This document shows, one piece after another, positions 19,201 to 23,933 of a stretch of DNA of 64,000 nt. The stretch covers positions 1,111,634 to 1,175,633 of the forward strand of contig FN649741.1 of the NCBI GenBank assembly GCA_000310025.1, read 5' to 3'. Each line of letters starts with the position of its first letter. Position 1 is the first letter of the stretch. The notes under the pieces were generated by a model that did no database searches, was not told the origin of the DNA, and was given only the letters and a program-made list of their open reading frames with translations. A program made the position numbers and the translations under genes. The stretch comes from Ectocarpus siliculosus. Its lineage: Eukaryota > Sar > Phaeophyceae > Ectocarpales > Ectocarpaceae.

Positions 19201-21994
19201 CATCAAAATAAATTAGGTACCTGTGAGGTGGTTGTCGCTGAGCCACAGCCTCTGCAGCTGTCGGAGATCTCCTAGCTCTGGCGGGATGTTGCCTGCCAGA
19301 TGAAGGGAAAACAAGAAGTTGGCGGGAGAAAACAAAATTAATCCCTCGGCGTCTAGAAAAACGGTCCTGCCAACGCGTAGCAAAAGATGTCCCGCGAGTT
19401 CCGCAATTGTGAAATTTCCGTAGGCGAGATTCATGTACGTTGTGTCAACAAAAAAGTAAATAAAATGGATTTCATCTCCTGGACTCACCATCTAACTTGT
19501 TGATGCTGAGATCGAGTGCCTTCAAGGCGCCAAGCTTCCCTAGCTCCGGAGGGATAGGACCTGCAAGCAGGAGAGCAATACGAGAAAAAGAGAGACTTGA
19601 CTAAATGCTTCTCCGCCTACTCACCCACGCGTAGCAAAAGATGTCCCGCGAGTCCCGCCATTGTGAAATTTCGTACTCACCTACGCGTTGGCAGGACCGT
19701 TTTTCTTGACGCCGGGGGATTTATTTTGTTTTCCCCGGCTAACTTCTTATTCCCTTTCGTCTGGCAGGCACCATCCCGGCGGAGCTGGAAAACCTCACGG
19801 CACTGCTAGAGCTATACCTCAACGGGAACGAGCTGAGCGGTGAGTCCCTAGAGCCCATATCGCACAATTCCAACATTCTTCTGTGAAGTTGCCGTATGCG
19901 CAGATGAATCCTGTGCACGCATCGGCGGGATTCATCTTGGAAACTTGAACTAAATCACTTACCAGTTAGTTTGTTCACCCCAAGGTCGAGGTACTCCAGT
20001 ACGGCGAGCCGTCCAAGCTCCACGGGGATGGGGCCTGCAATCGAAAGAGACAAAACGAAACACAAATACCCATAATGTAGCGGGAAGAATCAAAGCTAAA
20101 TGCCCCGGCTTCTAGAAACACTCACCCATGCAACGCGTAGCAAAAGATGTCCCGCGAGCCCCGCAATTTTGAAATTTCGTACTCGCCCAAGCGTTGGAAG
20201 GACCAATGGTTTAGAAAATCCGCCATACCTTTGGAAACTGACAAATATAAAAATAATCACGTTGACACCTCACGGCGTGGGTGAGTAGGTGAAGGTTTTC
20301 GAAAGCAGGGATTTTTTTTATTTTCCCGCTGACTCATCATTACTCTTCTGCTTGCAGGCCGCATCCCGCCGGAGCTAGAAAAGCTGGAGGCACTGGAGAC
20401 GCTCAGACTTTCGGGCAACCAGCTAAGCGGTGGGTGGCAAAAAACGAAAATCTGCAACAAAGAGGCGGGCATATGAAAATGACTACATTGGTAAAGTCCG
20501 AAGCTTCTCGACCTTGTGTTCTGCCTACGCGTAGCAAAAGATGTCCCGCGAGTTCCGCAATTGTGAAATTTCATACTCGCCTACGCGTTGGCAGGACACA
20601 GAAGCAAAGATAAGATATATTATGTGTTATGTCTTCTATAGAACAACGCAAAGATTCATTTTGGCACATTTCTCACCAGTGAGCTTGTTGTCCTGAAGAG
20701 CCAGGGACGTCAGGTTTGCTAGAGCTCCCAGCTCCTTGGGTATTGGCCCTGGACAAAGCAAAATAAGCACAGCGGGGAAAAACCAGAAGTAAACATGTGT
20801 GTGATGAAGCTTCTAGAACAGTGGTCCTGCCAACGCATCGGCGAGATTCATCCATGGATCAATGCTAGAAAATTTTAAGCCGACCATCAAAATAAAATAG
20901 GTGTACCTGTGAGGTGGTTGTCGCTGAGGCACAGCCTCTGCAGCTGTCGGAGATCTCCTGGCTCTGGCGGGATGTTGCCTGCCAGACGGAGGGAAAATAA
21001 GAAGTTGGCGGGAGAAAACAAAATTAATCCCCCGGCGTCTAGAAAAACGGTCCCGCCAGCGCGTAGCAACAGATGTCCCGCGAGTTCCGCAATTGTGAAA
21101 TTTCGTACTCGCCTACGCGTTGACGAGTAGGTGCGTTCTAGAAAAATGTCAGTTGTTCTCCGGAATTCCAGCAACAACATGCCCGTGCTTACTCCATACC
21201 ACAGGACGCATCCCGCTGCAGCTAGGAAATCTTGGCGCCTTGTGGGACCTCGACCTCAGCGGCAAAAATTTAGATGGTGAGCCCACGAGTGAACAGCATC
21301 TTAGTTCTGTATCATCAAAGTACAAAACCTCGCCGACACGTGGACGGGACCGCTATATTTGTCGCAACCTGTAATTTCTCGCTTTCAGTTGTAGCGCTGT
21401 GGTGACCTGGGCAGAGCCGATGCTAAAAGAGCCGGAGGACCTCACGGACCTGAAGGAGCTCGTGTTGCGCAACAGCAACCTTATAGGTAAGAGACAGTGA
21501 ATTTTTTTGTGTCTCCTCTGTATCTCGGGCGGTTCACCGCTCTGGAATGCATGTCCTGCACATGCTGACGGGATACGTGTTCTATGTGGAAGTACAGTAG
21601 CGGTCCCTGTTTAGTGCCGGTTGCCGGTACAGTGCCGGTGTTTTCGGCTCGCACACATTAAAATACCAAGTCGTTCTGTACTTGGAATAGTGCCGGTGTC
21701 CGGTTTAGTGCGGGTGGAATTTCGGCGCACCCTGGCGCTAAACAGGGACCTACTGCTGTATGTTTTCTCTCTAGAGGAAAGCACGCGCAAGCAGCAAATG
21801 CCGAAGAACTCCTGTAAACCTTGTAGGTTGTTCGACGACAGGTGAAGCCCGACCACTCGGCCTTGGTCGTTGACTTCAGCTCCATCCCATGTCGCTAGGA
21901 CAGCATCTGTGTCCCATTTGTCTCTTCGCTTCCATCCAGCCCCGCCGGTCGAACGAAACAGGGCAATCAGTGCTTCGCGATCCGTGGATGCCAT
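158..21994 (-). CDS. LRR-ROCO GTPase gene (whole locus, split by many introns)
   Basis: ROCO proteins couple a Ras-like ROC GTPase to a COR domain. In brown algae they carry an N-terminal LRR domain and are candidate pathogen-recognition receptors. The exons proposed here join in phase from the ATG at 21994 to the stop at 158-160: N-cap, 11 LRR cassettes, linker, ROC, COR and C-terminal region, roughly 1,250-1,300 residues. G1 (GQEGAGKTS, across an intron), G3 (DCAGQ) and G4 (TKCD) are all present. The introns hold opposite-strand LRR cassettes, SINE pieces, microsatellites and a scaffold gap. One C-terminal exon (about 1800-2031) shows a frame break against my memory of the family, and I could not resolve the exon structure between 1177 and about 1800. 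The copy may be a recent pseudogene, or the base may be an assembly error. The family call is secure; the integrity of the gene is not. Confidence 0.85.
797..1177 (-). CDS. ROCO C-terminal exon
   Basis: 381 nt, phase 0 to 0, with a TCACAG acceptor and a GTAAGA donor. It reads GSSKTEDELLRKIEDMAIAM, then RLDTVLESTQESLMRLKNL, APNYLYPRLVVVK and LHFLCPVDMTEVPCG. The first part looks like a coiled coil. The rest is the conserved C-terminal block of the family. No function is known to me for this block. Confidence 0.8.
1800..2031 (-). CDS. ROCO C-terminal exon with a frame break (approximate low end)
   Basis: It starts after a GACAG acceptor at 2031 in phase 1 and reads DVIFREVKARFVVLESQY up to SSIGLPHV. 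The family-like continuation PEISGGTKTTLGSSTDELC then lies in a different frame. As assembled, the exon therefore needs a one-step frame change to match the family. I compared it only with my memory of related proteins. I found no convincing donor and no exon linking this to 797-1177. Confidence 0.55.
2032..3409. other. ROCO intron, no further feature seen
   Basis: No exon-like frame with supporting splice sites was found. A 138-codon plus-strand frame here lacks any recognisable motif. Confidence 0.5.
3410..3530 (-). CDS. ROCO exon: Cys-rich segment after COR
   Basis: 121 nt, phase 0 to 1, with a TTTCAG acceptor and a GTATGC donor. It reads VNRAGDKFLERKCPRCSPE, then GLGAAAIDLVCLVDIRLDR. CPRC together with the preceding exon's CPQH could form a small metal site; this is inference. 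Confidence 0.8.
4280..5045 (-). CDS. ROCO exon: COR domain
   Basis: 766 nt, phase 2 to 0. It begins REFDGSLVRHEKFVFLDVVW and runs through LLNHKDQRTFDGRVKLG, YVLPTLVSVGLTFPLEGDP and WEIFLGVPPGAIEKVL to CPQHGNEMPFANK. COR is the dimerisation domain of ROCO proteins. FVFLDVVWLSRIL is the tryptophan-containing core expected there. No stops occur across 255 codons, so the exon appears to have been held under selection until recently. Confidence 0.85.
5305..5508 (-). CDS. ROCO exon: ROC-COR connector
   Basis: 204 nt, phase 2 to 2, with a GCCCAG acceptor and a GTACAA donor. It reads RDPVEVVLRKS, then ADVYQGITVEELGTKWQETV, then ELERRGITVTNMMNALEGAL. This is a helical segment typical of the start of COR in this family. 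It joins perfectly to both neighbouring exons. Confidence 0.85.
6593..7173 (-). CDS. ROCO exon: rest of the ROC GTPase, G4 motif
   Basis: 581 nt, phase 0 to 2. It opens VAYTGLLQMFLTPRSVCVLV and continues through VCDWLRSISRRVPDNDVILV to ATKCDLVGG. TKCD is the G4 guanine-specificity motif. The exon ends in LPRSWDVALAVLEALEHGR, leading towards COR. No stops are seen. With the G1 and G3 exons, the GTPase looks catalytically complete. Confidence 0.85.
8133..8265 (-). CDS. ROCO exon: ROC GTPase, G3 motif
   Basis: 133 nt, phase 2 to 0. It reads SLRQSMKANKASPTGKW, then STVFANVEPMELDG, then VRVYDCAGQ at the donor (CAG/GTGACA). DCAGQ is the Roc form of the DxxGQ switch II motif that positions the gamma phosphate. 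The acceptor is GTGGCAG. Confidence 0.85.
8953..9062. repeat. Tandem repeat of about 44 bp, three copies
   Basis: Unit contains AAGTGAAAAA, then GATCGGAATCGATAGATTA. Two diverged half-copies follow to about 9130. It lies inside a ROCO intron. Confidence 0.75.
9178..9445. repeat. Degenerate (CCCAA)n / (CCCCAA)n microsatellite
   Basis: Runs of CCCAA and CCCCAA with CTAACC interruptions, in two blocks split by a GCTGTGNNCCAGCANGC motif that recurs at about 9311, 9372 and 9476. It lies in a ROCO intron. Confidence 0.8.
10197..10226. repeat. (CA)n microsatellite
   Basis: About 15 CA units in a ROCO intron. Confidence 0.9.
10285..10575. mobile_element. Old, diverged copy of the fold-back element arm
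   Basis: Shares interrupted stretches with the right arm at 23398-23933, such as GGTTGGAGGGGAAAAGGA, TTTCCCGTCAG and GCGCTTTTCGACC, in the same order. Other bases have diverged, so the insertion into this ROCO intron is old. Confidence 0.65.
11055..11286 (-). CDS. ROCO exon: start of the ROC GTPase, G1 P-loop
   Basis: 232 nt, phase 1 to phase 2. It reads LLDVLDPVPSRYV, then NPWTEPPESVVAKGPKSIRG, then YFEDLYAEPC, and ends in VVLVGQEGAGKT. The Walker A/G1 loop GQEGAGKT binds nucleotide phosphates, and its final Ser codon is split across the intron. Joining to 8133-8265 gives GKTSLRQSMKANK, the expected G1 helix. The next intron is about 2.8 kb long and holds repeats. Confidence 0.85.
11783..11855 (+). 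mobile_element. tRNA-like head of SINE family 1 (partial)
   Basis: Carries CGCCCCGGTGGTCTGGTGG (A-box region) and GTGAGTTTGAACCCC (B-box region), matching the heads at 24676 (plus) and about 44921 (minus). The tail is missing. Confidence 0.6.
12703..12880. repeat. 89-bp tandem duplication beside the scaffold gap
   Basis: 12703-12791 and 12792-12880 are essentially identical. A third partial match (ACGGCCGAC) begins right after the gap at about 13527, so a longer array is probably collapsed here. Confidence 0.8.
12883..13423. other. Low-quality assembly sequence after a 21-G run
   Basis: After G at 12883-12903 the sequence becomes short homopolymer blocks (AAAA, GGGG, CCCC, TTTT) unlike anything else in the window. 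This is typical of failed single-read ends beyond poly-G. Open frames here should be ignored. Confidence 0.85.
13424..13523. other. Scaffold gap of 100 N
   Basis: Exactly 100 Ns, a conventional placeholder, followed by a second poly-G run at 13539-13561. The true gap length is unknown. It lies in the ROCO intron between 11286 and 15624. Confidence 0.99.
13575..13612 (+). mobile_element. Fragment of SINE family 2
   Basis: GCATGCCGGAGTGGTTAGAC followed by CATTGAAC resembles the tRNA-like start of family 2 (compare 45605-45722 on the other strand). Only the head is seen. Confidence 0.45.
15624..15689 (-). CDS. ROCO linker exon after the LRRs (LWDHTQDVQD)
   Basis: 66 nt, phase 1-1, with a TGGCAG acceptor and a GTATGC donor. 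It reads LWDHTQDVQDIDPKERGDSM. I recognise LWDHTQDVQD as the conserved segment that follows the LRR array in Ectocarpus ROCO proteins. Its phase matches the cassettes, so it can accept the last LRR whatever the repeat number. Confidence 0.75.
16301..16375 (+). pseudogene. Degenerate LRR cassette, plus strand
   Basis: It follows a CTTTAG acceptor and reads EISEYLCGLKKLTFL. Spacing resembles the LRR consensus, but the asparagine ladder and the donor are lost. It is the outermost relic on the left of the array. Confidence 0.45.
16605..16674 (+). pseudogene. LRR cassette, plus strand, 2 nt short
   Basis: It follows TTGCAG and ends before GTACC, but is 70 nt instead of 72, so it could not be spliced in frame. 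It reads SSPELGALKNLWTLQLS then DNLTG. Confidence 0.65.
16810..16881 (-). CDS. LRR cassette exon, minus strand (11, last before the linker)
   Basis: 72 nt, phase 1-1, with a GGCAG acceptor and a GTGAGT donor. It reads TIPAELGKLTALL then LYLIGNELSG. The whole module is an inverted near-copy of the plus-strand cassette at 19768-19839. Confidence 0.85.
17015..17086 (-). CDS. LRR cassette exon, minus strand (10)
   Basis: 72 nt, phase 1-1, with a GTACAG acceptor and a GTGAGG donor. It reads LIPKELGALSKLK then LLLGGNRLTG. It is a same-strand duplicate of 19010-19081. The module lies between ACGCGT at 16961 and ACGCAT at 17163. Confidence 0.85.
17239..17310 (-). CDS. LRR cassette exon, minus strand (9)
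   Basis: 72 nt, phase 1-1, with a CGCAG acceptor and a GTGAGA donor. It reads AIPAQLGALNSVT then LDLSYNQLSG. The module is bounded by ACGCAT at 17163 and ACGCGT at 17371. Confidence 0.85.
17371..17430 (+). repeat. 56-bp inter-module spacer
   Basis: Starts ACGCGTAGCAAAAGATG and ends TACTCGCCTGCGT. The right core is decayed. Confidence 0.7.
17505..17576 (+). other. LRR cassette exon on the plus strand, antisense to the ROCO gene
   Basis: 72 nt, phase 1-1, with a TTGCAG acceptor and a GTAAGC donor. It reads PIPLELGDLRELR then LWLYNNKLTG. It is fully intact as an exon but points the wrong way for the host gene, and no plus-strand N-cap or ROC exon exists to use it. Confidence 0.8.
17643..17702 (-). 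repeat. 56-bp inter-module spacer, inverted
   Basis: The same spacer in reverse, from ATGCGTAGGCGAGTA to TTTGCTACACGT. Confidence 0.7.
17771..17842 (+). other. LRR cassette exon on the plus strand, inverted twin of 19489-19560
   Basis: 72 nt, phase 1-1, with a TTGCAG acceptor and a GTGAGT donor. It reads PIPPELGKLGASK then LDLSNNKLDG. The exon and about 130 flanking bases match the minus-strand module at 19424-19632 in inverted orientation. Confidence 0.8.
17975..18046 (-). CDS. LRR cassette exon, minus strand (8)
   Basis: 72 nt, phase 1-1, with a CTACAG acceptor and a GTGAGT donor. It reads HIPPQLGNLRALE then LYLASNSLEG. The module lies between ACGCAT at 17910 and ACTAGT at 18143. Confidence 0.85.
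18114..18176. repeat. Imperfect palindrome between head-to-head LRR acceptors
   Basis: Centred on the perfect palindrome CCACTAGTGG at 18141-18150, with outer inverted TTCGATCTCCG / CGGAGATCGAA. It separates a minus cassette (17975) from a plus cassette (18245). A second such site, CGCCAACTAGTTGGCG at 18761-18776, separates 18600 (minus) from 18859 (plus). Confidence 0.75.
18245..18316 (+). other. LRR cassette exon on the plus strand
   Basis: 72 nt, phase 1-1, with a CTGCAG acceptor and a GTTAGA donor. It reads AIPAQLGALNKLT then LDLSYNKLSG. It is close to the minus-strand cassette at 17239-17310. Confidence 0.75.
18436..18465 (+). pseudogene. Truncated LRR cassette, plus strand (3' end only)
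   Basis: Only ELLYSNNLTG and a GTACC donor remain. The acceptor and the first half of the exon are missing. Confidence 0.6.
18600..18671 (-). CDS. LRR cassette exon, minus strand (7)
   Basis: 72 nt, phase 1-1, with a CTACAG acceptor and a GTGAGT donor. It reads AIPTQLGALTKLT then LNLSSNELDG. It is related to the cassettes at 17239 (minus) and 18245 (plus). The module lies between ATGCAT at 18517 and ACTAGT at 18766. Confidence 0.85.
18859..18930 (+). pseudogene. LRR cassette, plus strand, donor lost
   Basis: It follows CTTACAG and reads PIPPALGKLAALQDLYLYG, then runs into an A-rich stretch where the Asn-Leu-Gly end and the GT donor should be. Confidence 0.65.
19010..19081 (-). CDS. LRR cassette exon, minus strand (6)
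   Basis: 72 nt, phase 1-1, with a GTACAG acceptor and a GTGAGG donor. It reads PIPKELGALSKLK then LRLGKNGLTG. It is a same-strand duplicate of 17015-17086, including flanks. The residue differences lie mainly in the variable solvent-facing positions. Confidence 0.85.
19221..19292 (-). CDS. LRR cassette exon, minus strand (5)
   Basis: 72 nt, phase 1-1, with a GGCAG acceptor and a GTACCT donor. It reads NIPPELGDLRQLQ then LWLSDNHLTG. It is the intact sister of the cassette at 20907-20978. The duplication extends through both flanks (about 19150-19420 against 20828-21110). Confidence 0.85.
19489..19560 (-). CDS. LRR cassette exon, minus strand (4)
   Basis: 72 nt, phase 1-1, with a TTGCAG acceptor and a GTGAGT donor. 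It reads PIPPELGKLGALK then LDLSINKLDG. The exon and both flanks are a near-identical inverted copy of the plus-strand cassette at 17771-17842. Confidence 0.85.
19627..19688 (+). repeat. 56-bp inter-module spacer
   Basis: Perfect ACGCGT at both ends, 56 bp core to core. Internally it carries the short inverted pair GCGAGT / ACTCAC. Confidence 0.75.
19768..19839 (+). other. LRR cassette exon on the plus strand, inverted twin of 16810-16881
   Basis: 72 nt, phase 1-1, with a GGCAG acceptor and a GTGAGT donor. It reads TIPAELENLTALL then LYLNGNELSG. The module at 19683-19930 is an inverted near-copy of 16712-16966. Confidence 0.8.
19963..20034 (-). CDS. LRR cassette exon, minus strand (3)
   Basis: 72 nt, phase 1-1, with a TTGCAG acceptor and a GTAAGT donor, the best donor match in the array. 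It reads PIPVELGRLAVLE then LDLGVNKLTG. The module lies between cores at 19917 and 20133. Confidence 0.85.
20133..20194 (+). repeat. 56-bp inter-module spacer
   Basis: ACGCGT on the left, decayed AAGCGT on the right, 56 bp apart. Confidence 0.75.
20358..20429 (+). other. LRR cassette exon on the plus strand
   Basis: 72 nt, phase 1-1, with a TTGCAG acceptor and a GTGGGT donor. It reads RIPPELEKLEALE then LRLSGNQLSG. The module lies between cores at 20189 and 20527. Confidence 0.8.
20527..20588 (+). repeat. 56-bp inter-module spacer
   Basis: Perfect ACGCGT at both ends, 56 bp apart, with the internal inverted pair GCGAGT / ACTCGC. Confidence 0.75.
20677..20748 (-). CDS. LRR cassette exon, minus strand (2)
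   Basis: 72 nt, phase 1-1, with a GTCCAG acceptor and a GTGAGA donor. It reads PIPKELGALANLT then LALQDNKLTG, a full match to the 24-residue plant-type LRR consensus. The module is bounded by ACGCGT at 20583 and ACGCAT at 20833. Confidence 0.85.
20907..20978 (-). CDS. LRR cassette exon, minus strand (1)
   Basis: 72 nt, phase 1-1, with a GGCAG acceptor and a GTACAC donor. It reads NIPPEPGDLRQLQ then LCLSDNHLTG. It is a same-strand duplicate of the cassette at 19221-19292, with Pro for Leu in the conserved ELG triplet. The module lies between cores at 20833 and 21059. Confidence 0.8.
21059..21120 (+). repeat. 56-bp inter-module spacer
   Basis: GCGCGT on the left, ACGCGT on the right, 56 bp apart. 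This is the last spacer before the exon 1 side. Confidence 0.75.
21205..21276 (+). other. LRR cassette exon on the plus strand
   Basis: 72 nt, phase 1-1, with a CCACAG acceptor and a GTGAGC donor. It reads RIPLQLGNLGALW then LDLSGKNLDG. The module lies between ACGCGT at 21115 and ACACGT at 21336. Confidence 0.8.
21415..21486 (+). other. Divergent LRR cassette exon on the plus strand
   Basis: Exactly 72 nt between GGGCAG and GTAAGA. It reads EPEDLTDLKELVLRNSNLIG after a degenerate start. Splice sites are good, but the IPxELG core is lost. It is the rightmost cassette, next to exon 1. Confidence 0.65.
21820..21994 (-). CDS. ROCO exon 1: N-terminal cap of the LRR domain
   Basis: Begins with ATG at 21994 and reads MASTDREALIALFRSTGGAG, then WDTDAVLATWDGAEV, then LHLSSNNLQ. 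This is the standard N-cap of Ectocarpus LRR-ROCO proteins, related to the LRR N-terminal domain of plant receptors. The exon has 175 nt, so it ends in phase 1 (last base G before a GTTTAC donor), which matches the phase-1 acceptors of every LRR cassette. No signal peptide is visible, so the protein is predicted to be intracellular. Confidence 0.85.
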
Positions 21995-22473
21995 TGCTCA
22001 GGGAACCTTCACGGAGTTGATTTGGCGACACGGCGACACGGCTAGTTTCGATCCCGAAAACACCACTTCAACCCGCCTGCGATTTGGAGTCAGTCAAGTC
22101 ACCTCCTAATTAGCAATTATTACAGGGAATGCGAGAGATTGAAAAGAGCTGCGCGAGAGAAGCTCTACATACTTCGAAAATGCGTTTCCCGCGTTCCCGC
22201 AGATGTGGTTGGGGGATTTTGTTTTTTTGCTGGTCGCAGATTTGGACAAAGAGCGAGGACGGATGGCGTGCATGTAAACGCTCACACAGAGCGCTTGTCG
22301 GTAATTGGAAGGGAAAATAATAAGCGCAGCTGGCCGCGGCATTGTTTGCAGAGGAATAAACACCTGAGCACCTCGACCATAAGGAAATTTACTATAGTAC
22401 TACTACTACGTATGATACAATGTACTTACCCGAGGCAGGCAAGGGTGCGAAGAGCGAAGAACAAAGAAACAAG

Positions 22474-23933
22474 GGAAAACGACACAACAGGGTGTATGTC
22501 CCCTGTTCGAAAAGCGACACACCCGTGGGTACACAGTCATTAACAACAGTAAATGCACTCATATGACTGGTCAGCGCCCTATTTCACCCCGGTGCGTCCG
22601 AAAAGGTGCAGGGTATACCCTGCTGTGACTACTTTTCTCAACAACTGTACCCTGTTTTCGGAAATGTACCCTGACCTGACGGGAAATGAGCCCCTTTCAT
22701 CAAACATTTCCCCCGCAGGAATATTCCCAACTCCTTTTTCCCTCCAACCATGGGATACCAAACGGTAAATCTTCCCGCCGAATATCAACCATGGCGACGG
22801 GGCAGGAATCAGTTTCCGCTCCTGCGAAACAACGCCAACCATCAACTCCTCCGCTCTAAATCAACAATGGCCGGGCCAGCACAATTGTTCCGTTTGGAAA
22901 CATGCACACACGCGAACAATACCCCGTGGACTACTGCTTGCTGCAGTCTATATGCAAGATGCACGGGTCACGCTATGAAAGCGAGACCGATCCAGCATGG
23001 TTGACATGCATATGCATGTGCCAATGTGTGGCGCTGTGCTGGCGGCGAGCTCGCGCCCGCAGAGAGGGTGGAGGAGAGAGGCAGGACCAGCACACACAGA
23101 CACGCCCTTGACATCAATCATGCACACACAAGTCTTATCCTTACTCTAGCAGCAGGACACGGCTGTGTCGTGCAACTCAGTCACCCTCCCTGTCGGTAGA
23201 GAGGATAAAGAGTGCTCGCGTTGTATTTCATCGGCTGTATTTCATCGGCTCATCCTGCTGAAGCCTGACGTCTCCTTACAACATTGATTGATTGGTCGGC
23301 TTGGTTGGCTGGTAAGCGTGACCGCTGCTGCTACAGCAGTAGTTGAAGCAAGAAACACATCGCAATTGACACAACAGACAACACACGCACGCACACACAC
23401 ATGCATATGCATGTCAACCATGGCGGATCGGTCTCGCTTTCACAGCGTGACCCGTGCGTCTCGCATATAGACTGCAGCAAGCAGTGGTCCACGGGTTTTG
23501 TTCGCGTGTGTGCATGTTTCCAAACGGAACAATTGTGCTGGCCCGGCCATTGTTGATTTAGAGCGGAGGAGTTGATGGTTGGCGTTGTTTCGCAGGAGCG
23601 GAAACTGATTCCTGCCCCGTCGCCATGGTTGATATTCGGCGGGAAGATTTACCGTTTGGTATCCCATGGTTGGAGGGGAAAAGGAGTTGGGAATATTCCT
23701 GCGGGGGAAATGTTTGATGAAAGGGGCTCATTTCCCGTCAGGTCAGGGTACATTTCCGAAAACAGGGTACAGTTGTTGAGAAAAGTAGTCACGGCAGGCG
23801 CCTTTTCGGACGCACCGGGGTGAAATAGGGCGCTGACCAATCATATGAGTGCATTTACTGTTGTTAATGACTGTGTACCCACGGGTGTGTCGCTTTTCGA
23901 CCAGGGGACATACACCCTGTTGTGTCGTTTTCC
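22474..23933. mobile_element. Large fold-back (inverted-repeat) element
   Basis: Arms at 22474-23020 and 23398-23933 are near-identical reverse complements of about 540 bp, ending in GGAAAACGACACAACAGGG. The spacer of about 375 bp contains CA-rich sequence and a CTGCTGCTACAGCAG hairpin. No transposase frame is visible, so it looks like a non-autonomous fold-back or long MITE. High arm identity suggests a young insertion or ongoing arm conversion. It sits about 480 bp upstream of the ROCO start codon. Confidence 0.8.

Larger units (their letters stand above)
17697..19632. repeat. Inner inverted repeat of whole modules (arms 17697-17908 and 19424-19632)
   Basis: The arms are about 210 bp, near-identical and inverted, each with one complete LRR exon (17771-17842 plus, 19489-19560 minus). 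They are nested inside the outer inverted repeat and enclose about 1.5 kb. Confidence 0.8.
16712..19930. repeat. Outer inverted repeat of whole modules (arms 16712-16966 and 19683-19930)
   Basis: The two arms, about 250 bp each, match in inverted orientation across the acceptor side, LRR exon, donor side and terminal hairpins. They enclose about 2.7 kb, so homologous recombination between them would flip the enclosed cassettes. Confidence 0.8.
16727..21341. repeat. Bidirectional LRR module array with six-base cores at module junctions
   Basis: Between most neighbouring LRR exons lies a six-base core. ACGCGT starts at 16961, 17371, 18956, 19373, 19627, 19683, 20133, 20527, 20583 and 21115. 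ACGCAT or its complement ATGCGT starts at 16727, 17163, 17643, 17910, 19917 and 20833. Variants: ACACGT at 17697 and 21336, ATGCAT at 18517, ACTAGT at 18143 and 18766, GCGCAT at 19157, AAGCGT at 20189, GCGCGT at 21059. Most core-to-core intervals hold one LRR exon or one 56-bp spacer. The same flank types (TGGCAGGACC, AGCAAAAGATG, CGGCGAGATTCAT, and TACTCGCCT on the other side) are joined in different pairings, as expected if breakpoints fall at the core. Confidence 0.75.

Noticed and set aside
16301-21486. CRISPR-like or simple tandem repeat array
   Set aside because: The repeated units are LRR exons with splice sites plus intron modules in a eukaryotic gene. The spacing and sequence do not fit CRISPR.
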